The notes under the pieces are model-generated. The model did no database searches, was not told where the DNA came from, and was given only the letters and a program-made list of their open reading frames with translations. From the NCBI GenBank assembly GCA_013153675.1, contig JAADEA010000032.1:1-7277 (forward strand): a DNA stretch of 7,277 nucleotides. Reading direction: 5' to 3'. Made by a program: the position numbers and the translations under genes. Positions 1 through 5,405 of the stretch are shown here, in pieces. Source of the DNA: Campylobacterota bacterium. GTDB taxonomy: Bacteria > Campylobacterota > Campylobacteria > Campylobacterales > Sulfurovaceae. Each line of letters starts with the position of its first letter. Position 1 is the first letter of the stretch.

Positions 1-377
1 TTTAACTTTAAATATAATTTTTCAAAAAACTCTTTTAACTCTTTAAATGATAAATAATTTACCATATCAAATATAGCTACTGCAATATCAAACTCTCTAT
101 CTATTTCATCTAAAGAGCTATATACACTAACTCCCTTTTTTAAAGAGATTTTTCTCATATAAGGGCTTTTTTCTATACCCATAATATCTATATTTTTATA
201 TCTCTTTTTAACTTTTAGCAAAAAGTTTCCATTACCACTTCCTATATCTAAAAGAGAATTAAATTTAATTTTATTTAGCTTTTTTAAATAGATAGAGTGA
301 AGCTTCTGGGTAGAAGAATCTAACTTTAAAAGATCCTCTACCTCTCCATATAGATCTAATGCATAACTATTTGCCAT
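1..377 (-). CDS. class I SAM-dependent methyltransferase, 3' end cut by window edge
   Basis: The frame opens at ATG 375-377 and stays open for 125 codons to the left edge, so the C-terminal part is missing. Residues about 44-54 read LLDIGSGNGNF, the glycine-rich motif I that binds S-adenosylmethionine in class I (Rossmann-fold) methyltransferases. It is followed after about 18 residues by IMGIEKSPYM, which fits motif II with an acidic residue for the ribose. The stretch FDIAVAIFDMVNYL, about 95-108, fits motif IV. The substrate cannot be told from what is visible. The start overlaps the 3' end of hisG by 11 bases, with a weak AAGAAG ribosome site inside hisG, so it is probably the last visible gene of the acpP-fabF-accA-coaX-hisG transcript. 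A methyltransferase next to hisG fits my recollection of related Campylobacterota genomes, but I could not verify this. The family call is secure; the specific role is unknown. Confidence 0.85.
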   Translation of the reverse strand, partial: MANSYALDLYGEVEDLLKLDSSTQKLHSIYLKKLNKIKFNSLLDIGSGNGNFLLKVKKRYKNIDIMGIEKSPYMRKISLKKGVSVYSSLDEIDREFDIAVAIFDMVNYLSFKELKEFFEKLYLKL

Positions 378-984
378 CAATTGCTTCTTTTAGCTTTTTA
401 TATAAAGATAGGATCTCCTCCTTTTTTTGGTAAAAACTATTTTTATTAGCTATTAAATGAGCAGATGAATCCATTATAACCTCTGCTACTTTTAAACCAT
501 TCTCTCTCATCGTATTGCCAGTTTCAACTATATCAACAATAGCATCGGCAAGCCCCACTAATGGAGCAAGCTCAATTGAACCATAAAGCTTTATAACTTC
601 AACTCCAACTGCCTTTTTAGAAAAGTAGTTTTTGGTAATATTTACCATCTTTGTAGCCACTTTTATATCTGGTCTACTCCAATTTAGAGTATCTTTATTT
701 TTTATTCCAATTGCAACTTTACACTTTCCTATATTTAAATCTAAAAGATCAATAATATCAAGCTCTTTTTCTTTTATTACATCTAATCCTACTACTCCTA
801 AATCTGCAGCTCCATACTCCACATATGTAGGAACATCTTGATTCCTTACATTTAAAAATCTAAAACCACCCTCATCTAAAATCAATTTTCTACTCTCAAA
901 ATTAAACTCTTTATTAAAAATATTGGAAAATATAGCAAGCGTCTCCTTTGCAATTCTTCCCTTTGGTAATGCAATCGTTAACAA
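367..984 (-). CDS. hisG: ATP phosphoribosyltransferase, short (HisG_S) form
   Basis: HisG condenses ATP with PRPP to give phosphoribosyl-ATP, the first and regulated step of histidine synthesis, in the cytoplasm. The 205 residues start MLTIALPKGRI, the usual HisG opening. VEYGAADLGVVGLDVI (55-70) is a conserved substrate-domain segment. Residues 135-164 hold the family signature, with the E-x-G-x-T PRPP loop at 154-158. At about 205 residues it lacks the C-terminal regulatory domain of the roughly 300-residue long form. Short-form enzymes work as a complex with HisZ, a histidyl-tRNA-synthetase-like regulatory subunit, so a hisZ elsewhere in the genome is expected. The start codon is TTG (982-984), with AAGGA six bases upstream (991-995). 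It overlaps the coaX stop by seven bases, which suggests translational coupling. Its functional neighbours here are lipid and CoA genes rather than other his genes. Confidence 0.96.
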   Translation of the reverse strand: MLTIALPKGRIAKETLAIFSNIFNKEFNFESRKLILDEGGFRFLNVRNQDVPTYVEYGAADLGVVGLDVIKEKELDIIDLLDLNIGKCKVAIGIKNKDTLNWSRPDIKVATKMVNITKNYFSKKAVGVEVIKLYGSIELAPLVGLADAIVDIVETGNTMRENGLKVAEVIMDSSAHLIANKNSFYQKKEEILSLYKKLKEAIDGK

Positions 985-1589
985 GATATATCCTTTAATA
1001 CCTTCTTTAATCCTTCAAAAATAAGAGCCTCTTCATATATAGCATTATTTAAATAGTTAGCAATTGCTCTTCCATCTCCTCCCGTAATATAGATTCTATC
1101 CTCATTAAAGCTATTTATTAAAGAGATAATAGGAGAAATTAGTCCAGATACAATTTGAGCTTCTGTACTCTTTTGAAGAGGTTTATCAATTGCTTTAAAT
1201 CTTTTTAATTCTAAAGATAGACTCTTTAGAGCTTCAAGTTGTCTTTTAAAACCAGCTATAATTACTCCACCTTCATACCTATTAGCTTTTATATAATCAA
1301 TTGTAATTGCACTTCCTGCATCAATATATAATCCATCTCCCCTACTTAATAAAAGGGCTTTTCTATCTACTCCCATGCCCTCATATTCACCATTAATTTT
1401 AATATAAGGCGATAGTTCTATCCACTTTTTAATACTCTTAATCCTTGGATATTCTTTCCTATTTACACAAATATAATAGATCTCTTTATTTGCAAACTCT
1501 TTATATAAACGCTCATAAGAGATATGAATTATTAAATTATTATCTAAATAGAGGTGAGCTCTACTATTCCCAAAATCAGCTAAGATCAT
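978..1589 (-). CDS. coaX: type III pantothenate kinase
   Basis: CoaX phosphorylates pantothenate with ATP, the first committed step of coenzyme A synthesis, in the cytoplasm. The fold is ASKHA (acetate and sugar kinase, Hsc70, actin). Motifs in order are: DFGNSRAH at 5-12, the phosphate-binding D-x-G-N-S/T element; GMGVDR at 71-76, the pantothenate-site loop; DAGSAITID at 90-98, with the catalytic-site Asp; GGVIIAGF at 107-114; and ITGGDG at 168-173, the adenosine-side glycine loop. At 203 residues it is short for the family (many are near 250), in line with the compact Campylobacterota versions. The ATG (1587-1589) directly abuts the accA stop with no spacer. The nearest purine-rich site is weak (AAAGAG, three bases away), so translation may depend on ribosomes finishing accA. 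Its place next to acpP makes sense because CoA is the source of the carrier protein's prosthetic group. Confidence 0.95.
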   Translation of the reverse strand: MILADFGNSRAHLYLDNNLIIHISYERLYKEFANKEIYYICVNRKEYPRIKSIKKWIELSPYIKINGEYEGMGVDRKALLLSRGDGLYIDAGSAITIDYIKANRYEGGVIIAGFKRQLEALKSLSLELKRFKAIDKPLQKSTEAQIVSGLISPIISLINSFNEDRIYITGGDGRAIANYLNNAIYEEALIFEGLKKVLKDISC

Positions 1590-2525
1590 CTACTCTTTAT
1601 AAGCTCCCATAGAGATCAACTTTTTATATCTTCTCTCTAATAGATCCTCTTTAGTTAACTCTTTTAACTCTTTTAGAGAATCTAAATAGTATCTCTTTAG
1701 AGCATTTGCAGCAGCCTCTTTATCTCTATGAGCTCCAATAATAGGCTCTTCAATAATATCATCAATTAAACCAAACTCTTTTAGAGCATCTGGAGTAATC
1801 TTTAGAGCTTTTGTAGCTTGTTCAACCTTGCTTGGATCATTCCACAAAATTGCACTGCACCCCTCTGGTGATATAACTGAAAATACAGAATATCTCATCA
1901 TCGCCAATTTATCAGCTACACCTATTGCTAAAGCTCCTCCACTTCCTCCTTCTCCAATTACTACTGAAATAATTGGAACCTTCAATCCAGAAAACTCAAA
2001 AAGATTTCTTGCAATTGCCTCACTCTGACCTCTCTCCTCTGCTCCAATTCCTGGATATGCCCCTGGAGTATCTATTAACATTAAAAGAGGAATATTAAAC
2101 TTTTCCGCCATTTTTGCTACTCTTAGAGCTTTTCTATATCCTTCTGGATGAGGCATACCAAAATTTCTTCTAATTTTATGCTTAGTTCCTCTTCCTTTTT
2201 GCTCTCCAATAACCATAGTCTTTTGACCATCAATCCAGCCTAAATAGCAAATAATTGCAGGATCATCTCTAAAAGTTCTATCTCCATGAATCTCAACTCT
2301 ATCTTTTAAAATAAGTCTAATATAATCAAGAGCATATGGTCTATCTGGATGTCTTGCAAGTTGAAGTTTTTGATAATCACTCAAAGAAGTAAAGATCTTT
2401 TTTACCTCTTTTTCCAACTCTTTATTTAAAATCTCAACAGCATCAATATCGCCTCTTGCTTTAGCACTCTCTAAATCTGCTTGAAGTTGCTCAATCGGCT
2501 TTTCAAAATCTAAATATGTAGCCAT
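1590..2525 (-). CDS. accA: acetyl-CoA carboxylase carboxyltransferase subunit alpha
   Basis: AccA pairs with AccD to form the carboxyltransferase half of acetyl-CoA carboxylase. It moves CO2 from carboxybiotin on AccB to acetyl-CoA to make malonyl-CoA for fatty acid synthesis. The 311 residues match the usual bacterial length. The N-terminal helical part has the conserved [15 protein letters not shown] (55-69). The crotonase-type core carries [29 protein letters not shown] (107-135), [17 protein letters not shown] (151-167), the oxyanion-hole loop [10 protein letters not shown] (191-200) and [10 protein letters not shown] (219-228). The C-terminus is Lys/Leu-rich and helical. The ATG at 2523-2525 has GAGGA five bases upstream (2531-2535), inside the end of fabF, and the gap between the two genes is two bases. 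accD is not in the window, as is common for this split enzyme. Confidence 0.98.
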   Translation of the reverse strand: MATYLDFEKPIEQLQADLESAKARGDIDAVEILNKELEKEVKKIFTSLSDYQKLQLARHPDRPYALDYIRLILKDRVEIHGDRTFRDDPAIICYLGWIDGQKTMVIGEQKGRGTKHKIRRNFGMPHPEGYRKALRVAKMAEKFNIPLLMLIDTPGAYPGIGAEERGQSEAIARNLFEFSGLKVPIISVVIGEGGSGGALAIGVADKLAMMRYSVFSVISPEGCSAILWNDPSKVEQATKALKITPDALKEFGLIDDIIEEPIIGAHRDKEAAANALKRYYLDSLKELKELTKEDLLERRYKKLISMGAYKE

Positions 2526-2527
2526 CC

Positions 2528-3751
2528 CTATCCTCTAAATTTTTTAAAAATCACAACACCATTTGTACCACCAAAACCAAAAGAATTACTCATTGCCACC
2601 TCAATATTAGCCTCTCTTGCCTTATTTGGTACATAATCTAAATCACAATCCTCATCTGGCACCTCATAATTAATAGTAGGAGGAATAATACTATTTTCCA
2701 TAGCCATTAGAGTAATTACTGCTTCAATAGATCCAGCCGCTCCTAAACAGTGACCAATTTGTCCCTTTGTAGAACTTATTGGAGGACAATTCTCTTTTCC
2801 TCCAAATAATAATTTAATTGCTGCTGTCTCATTTCTATCATTAATTGGCGTAGATGTACCATGAGCATTGATATAATCTATTTTAGGAGAGTTTGCCATT
2901 AAATAAGCAGCCCTCATTGCTCTTAGAGGTCCATCAGTTGTTGGAGTAGTAATATGATTAGCATCTGAACTTTCTCCAAAACCAATAAGTTCTGCATAGA
3001 TCTTAGCGCCTCTTGCTTTAGCACTCTCAAGCTCTTCTAAAACCAATGCTCCAGCACCCTCTCCCATTACAAATCCATCTCTTTCTTTATCAAAAGGTCT
3101 TGAAGCTCTTTTTGGATCATCATTTCTTGTAGAAAGAGCCTTCATTGCTGCAAATCCTCCAATTCCAACAGGACAAATTGCAGCCTCAGCACCAACTACA
3201 AGCATTCTATCAGCCCCATTTAAAATAATAGTTTTAGCAGCCTCATTAATTGCATGAGTTCCAGCGGCACAAGCTGTTACAGAAGCTAAATTTGGACCCT
3301 TTAGATTATGATAGATAGATACAAATCCTCCAAGCATATTAGCAAGAGCAGATGGAATAAAAAATGGAGAAATTCTTCTTGGTCCTCTTGTTTCACAAAT
3401 AATGGAGTTTTTCTCAATATTTGGCAAACCTCCAATACCAGAAGCACAACTAATTCCAAATCTATCTCTATCTACACTATCATCAATTCCGCTATCTTCA
3501 ATTGCCTCTTTTGCAGCTTTAATTCCAAGCTGAATAAATCTATCAGCCTTTTTTACCTCTTTTGGATCCATTACCTCTTTTGGATCAAAATTTTTAACCT
3601 CAGCTGCTATTTGAGCAGAAAAATTTTGAGGATCAAAAAGAGTAATTCTATCAACCCCACACTCACCATTTACTATTGCTTTAAATGCTTCATCTTTATT
3701 GTGACCTACACTATTAATCATTCCAAGCCCAGTAATTACTACTCTTCTCAC
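2528..3751 (-). CDS. fabF: beta-ketoacyl-ACP synthase II
   Basis: FabF performs Claisen condensation of acyl groups with malonyl-ACP, extending fatty acids by two carbons. The 407 residues cover the full thiolase-fold enzyme. The nucleophile is Cys161 in [14 protein letters not shown], and the catalytic histidines are His297 ([14 protein letters not shown]) and His334 ([12 protein letters not shown]), with Lys329 conserved before the latter. FGFGGTN (391-397) is the C-terminal gatekeeper loop. The start codon is GTG (3749-3751), chosen because GAGGAG lies five bases upstream and the protein begins (M)[11 protein letters not shown] as in homologues. An ATG 24 bases further upstream is in frame but runs into a stop after four codons. 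Residues 56-66 read [11 protein letters not shown], a near-tandem peptide repeat. It lies directly downstream of acpP across a hairpin-bearing gap. FabF is preferred over FabB on overall motif pattern. Confidence 0.98.
   Translation of the reverse strand: MRRVVITGLGMINSVGHNKDEAFKAIVNGECGVDRITLFDPQNFSAQIAAEVKNFDPKEVMDPKEVKKADRFIQLGIKAAKEAIEDSGIDDSVDRDRFGISCASGIGGLPNIEKNSIICETRGPRRISPFFIPSALANMLGGFVSIYHNLKGPNLASVTACAAGTHAINEAAKTIILNGADRMLVVGAEAAICPVGIGGFAAMKALSTRNDDPKRASRPFDKERDGFVMGEGAGALVLEELESAKARGAKIYAELIGFGESSDANHITTPTTDGPLRAMRAAYLMANSPKIDYINAHGTSTPINDRNETAAIKLLFGGKENCPPISSTKGQIGHCLGAAGSIEAVITLMAMENSIIPPTINYEVPDEDCDLDYVPNKAREANIEVAMSNSFGFGGTNGVVIFKKFRG
3553..3586 (-). repeat. 16-base direct repeat within fabF, 18-base period
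   Basis: The 16 bases at 3553-3568 recur exactly at 3571-3586. They encode the doubled peptide [11 protein letters not shown] at residues 56-66 of FabF. From memory, related Campylobacterota FabF proteins carry a similar D-P-x-x-V-M-D-x-K-E-V segment, so this may be convergence of codons rather than a recent tandem duplication. Confidence 0.6.
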
Positions 3752-3756
3752 TCAAA

Positions 3757-3762
3757 CTCCTC
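3757..3762 (-). promoter_or_regulatory. ribosome binding site deciding the GTG start of fabF
   Basis: GAGGAG on the minus strand lies five bases before GTG 3749-3751. It supports a non-ATG start and a separate initiation event for fabF, rather than read-through coupling from acpP, which ends about 77 bases earlier. Confidence 0.75.
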
Positions 3763-3773
3763 AAGCTTTTTTC

Positions 3774-3807
3774 ATTGTAGAAAAACTCCGCAGAATTCTT
3801 CTACAAT
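3774..3807 (-). promoter_or_regulatory. 15-bp RNA hairpin with C(UGCG)G tetraloop between acpP and fabF
   Basis: In the minus-strand transcript the 34 bases fold without a bulge. The outer nine pairs are ATTGTAGAA with TTCTACAAT, followed by G-U, A-U, A-U, U-G, U-A and C-G, closing the loop UGCG. The loop with its C-G closing pair belongs to the extra-stable UNCG class, and this holds only for the minus-strand transcript. The 3' flank is A-rich (GAAAAAAG) and not U-rich, so it does not fit an intrinsic terminator on this strand. No T-run follows on the plus strand either. A plausible role is to protect or define the 3' end of a very abundant acpP mRNA, or to place a processing site that sets acpP above fabF. 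The fold is directly visible; the role is inferred. Confidence 0.8.
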
Positions 3808-3809
3808 AA

Positions 3810-3823
3810 CCCCTAAGAAGGGG
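3810..3823 (-). promoter_or_regulatory. small GC-rich hairpin just after the acpP stop
   Basis: The transcript reads CCCCU-UCUU-AGGGG: five pairs, four of them G-C, with a four-base loop. It starts about five bases beyond the acpP stop codon and only two bases before the large hairpin, so the two could stack. It stands out because runs of G or C are rare in this A+T-rich window. No U-tract follows directly. Confidence 0.55.
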
Positions 3824-3828
3824 AATAA

Positions 3829-4062
3829 TTAAGCTTTTTTCGCTTCAATAAACTTTACAGCATCTCCAACAGTTTGGATATTTTGCGCATCCTCATCTGG
3901 AATCTCAATATCAAATTTCTCTTCAAGAGCCATTACAAGCTCAACAACATCTAAGCTATCAGCACCTAAATCTTCAACAAATTTAGAATCCTCTTTAACT
4001 TCATCTGGATTTACATTTAATTGCTCTACTACAACTTCTTTAACTTCATCAAAAATTGCCAT
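3829..4062 (-). CDS. acpP: acyl carrier protein
   Basis: AcpP carries growing fatty acyl chains on a 4'-phosphopantetheine arm in the cytoplasm. The 77 residues are the usual size and strongly acidic. The attachment site is Ser36 in [27 protein letters not shown] (from residue 33), the canonical D-S-L motif at the start of helix II. The ATG (4060-4062) has AGGAG at 4069-4073, six bases upstream. It is the first gene of the fatty-acid block and follows a promoter candidate in the 62-base gap. A two-hairpin spacer separates it from fabF, in contrast to the near-zero spacings of the other downstream genes. That would suit higher expression of the carrier protein than of the enzymes after it. Confidence 0.98.
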   Translation of the reverse strand: MAIFDEVKEVVVEQLNVNPDEVKEDSKFVEDLGADSLDVVELVMALEEKFDIEIPDEDAQNIQTVGDAVKFIEAKKA

Positions 4063-4089
4063 CGCTTGCTCCTATATAGTAAATATTTA

Positions 4090-4113
4090 TCCCACAAGTA
4101 TATCAAAAAAATT
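4090..4113 (-). promoter_or_regulatory. extended -10 promoter candidate for acpP-fabF-accA-coaX-hisG
   Basis: On the minus strand TGATATACT (4097-4105) matches the extended -10 pattern TGnTATAmT, with TATACT at 4097-4102. A run of seven T lies immediately upstream (4105-4111). Campylobacterota housekeeping promoters are known for a strong -10 with a T-rich upstream region in place of a fixed -35. Transcription would begin near 4090, giving a leader of about 28 bases before the acpP ATG. No GC-stem terminator was found between the upstream SafE-like gene and this site, so some read-through from the membrane cluster is possible. Confidence 0.45.
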
Positions 4114-4124
4114 TTAAAGAGTTG

Positions 4125-4901
4125 TTACTTAGCCTCCTTAAAATAGTTCTCAAAGGTAATATTTGACTCTTGCTTTTTAACATCTGCCTCACTCTCACAA
4201 CAATTTAAAAGAGATTTTTGAGGATGAATAATAAAGTCATATCCACGATATATTGTATAAACTCCATAGATAACTACCACAAGCGCTGCTAAATTTATCA
4301 TAACTGATCTAAAACTTGTTTTTGTAAATAAAGAGCTAAAAATACCAAGCCCAAGTAGAGCTGGAATAGTACTAATACCAAAAATAAACATTATTAAAGC
4401 ACCCCAAAAAGGAGAACCACTACTTGCTGCCTCAACTGCAAAGAAATATACAAGCCCGCATGGTAAAAGTCCGTTTAATAATCCAAGTAGAAAAAAACTA
4501 TATAAAGATCTATCTTTTATTAAATATAAAAAGGCTCTCTTATAAAAAGAGCTACTTGAGAGAGAATATTCAAGCTTTGTTAAAAACTTAATCTTTCCAA
4601 TTAAAGATAGTCCAGCTAAAATCATAAAAATACCGGCAATAATTGTTAAAATTCCAGTAGCTACTCCATTAAACTGGGCTACTCCACCCAAATAACCAAA
4701 AATAGCTCCAAGAAAAGTATAGGTAGTTACTCTACCAAAAGAGTATAGCAAATGAGCAAGAATCTCTCTCTTTTTACTCCAATTTTTATCTATTTTTGAA
4801 GAGGAATAGGCGATTACAATTCCTCCACACATTCCCAAACAGTGCCCAAAAGAGCCAAAAAAAGCTGCACTAATTACAGCTAATATATCTACTATACCCA
4901 T
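4125..4901 (-). CDS. SafE/DsbD_2-type membrane protein with GHCxGMCGG motif (sulfite exporter TauE/SafE family by usual naming)
   Basis: This 258-residue inner-membrane protein has about six helices (roughly 4-30, 52-75, 80-103, 133-156, 165-190, 202-220). Helix 1 contains FGSFGHCLGMCGG, with His20, Cys21 and Cys25. The second half has NGLLPCGLVYFFAVEA with Cys148. These paired motifs define the family usually named sulfite exporter TauE/SafE or urease-accessory UreH-like (PF13386). In several bacteria members sit beside cbb3-oxidase maturation genes and have been linked to copper or heme-protein assembly. True sulfite export is not supported here. After the last helix a hydrophilic tail includes NCCESE (233-238), a vicinal Cys pair. 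It starts at ATG 4899-4901, directly after the stop of the NosL-like gene with no spacer and only a weak AGGA site, so it is probably the last gene of the membrane cluster. The family call is good; the substrate is unknown. Confidence 0.85.
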   Translation of the reverse strand: MGIVDILAVISAAFFGSFGHCLGMCGGIVIAYSSSKIDKNWSKKREILAHLLYSFGRVTTYTFLGAIFGYLGGVAQFNGVATGILTIIAGIFMILAGLSLIGKIKFLTKLEYSLSSSSFYKRAFLYLIKDRSLYSFFLLGLLNGLLPCGLVYFFAVEAASSGSPFWGALIMFIFGISTIPALLGLGIFSSLFTKTSFRSVMINLAALVVVIYGVYTIYRGYDFIIHPQKSLLNCCESEADVKKQESNITFENYFKEAK

Positions 4902-5405
4902 TTAATATCCTAATAATTTCTTTCTAATTTTTGGGTTTGTTAAATTCTCTCCCCTTAACATTCTTGCTCTCATCTCATCAAAAGAGATACACTCACTACA
5001 CTTTTTCTCTCTTGCCCCAAAACCATAATGCATTGCTGTATGATCTTTTATCCCATAATATGCTTTTTTAGCATCTATCCATCTATGGGTATCAATAGTA
5101 TATACCCATAGCTTTGCTTTATCTTTCCATGGCTTATTCTCAAGCCACAAAACTAAACATCCTGGATCATCAAAAAACCATGTTCTACCATCTGGAGCAA
5201 TAGCCTCTGCTGCATTTATTTGAGTCTTTATTAGCATTTTACATTGAGTATCATTTGTATAGTTAATCTTAATTGGCAAAGGCTTTTTAGAGAAATTATC
5301 TTTTATAATTGTAATTGGCTCCTCTTTTTTTGCTACTGAAACAAATATTATCCCAATTACTGCCAAAAAAATTGCTGTTGTTAAAATAGGCATTATCTTT
5401 TTCAT
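4902..5405 (-). CDS. NosL-family copper-chaperone-like protein, membrane anchored
   Basis: NosL proteins bind Cu(I) in the periplasm and help load copper enzymes such as nitrous oxide reductase. Counting from the ATG at 5403-5405 (167 residues), an N-terminal hydrophobic helix (about 4-25) has no lipobox Cys, so it looks like an uncleaved anchor and not the lipoprotein form common in the family. NosL hallmarks follow: C-x-M (Cys55, Met57, in DTQCKMLI), the AAEAIAPDGRTWFFDDPGCLVLWLE segment (66-89), WVYTIDTHRWIDAKKAYYGI, then HTAMHYGFGA (122-131). Past the usual end there is an extra CSEC (Cys136, Cys139). The start was chosen because it overlaps the previous stop as ATGA and has GGAG seven bases upstream (5413-5416). 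An in-frame TTG at 5409-5411 would leave only one base of spacing. No nosZ is visible, so the client enzyme is unknown. Confidence 0.85.
   Translation of the reverse strand: MKKIMPILTTAIFLAVIGIIFVSVAKKEEPITIIKDNFSKKPLPIKINYTNDTQCKMLIKTQINAAEAIAPDGRTWFFDDPGCLVLWLENKPWKDKAKLWVYTIDTHRWIDAKKAYYGIKDHTAMHYGFGAREKKCSECISFDEMRARMLRGENLTNPKIRKKLLGY

Larger units (their letters stand above)
3763..3841 (-). repeat. 11-base direct repeat flanking the acpP-fabF hairpins
   Basis: The sequence aagcttttttc (plus strand) is present at 3763-3773 and again at 3831-3841. The right copy encodes the last residues of AcpP (K-K-A). The left copy sits between the large hairpin and the fabF ribosome site, where it forms part of a four-codon reading frame (ATG-AAA-AAA-GCT-stop) that echoes the acpP end. 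The copies flank both hairpins. The left copy abuts the large hairpin exactly, while the right copy is 23 bases away from it. Confidence 0.6.

Noticed and set aside
632..841. Plus-strand open frame opposite hisG
   Set aside because: It lies wholly inside a well-conserved gene on the other strand and has no recognisable features.
1828..2028. Plus-strand open frame opposite accA
   Set aside because: Antisense to the catalytic core of AccA; no motif or ribosome site.
3774..3807. Intrinsic terminator after acpP
   Set aside because: The stem is strong, but the transcript continues with GAAAAAAGC and not a U-tract on the minus strand, and the plus strand also lacks a following T-run.
3308..3832. 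Long plus-strand open frame (174 codons) opposite fabF
   Set aside because: It is antisense to the conserved fabF coding sequence, its product is Ser/Asn/Ile-rich low-complexity sequence with no motif, and it has no sensible ribosome site. It is a shadow frame.
4105..4124. Terminator after the SafE-like gene
   Set aside because: There is a seven-T run on the minus strand, but the sequence before it (AACTCTTTAAAA) forms no GC-containing stem.
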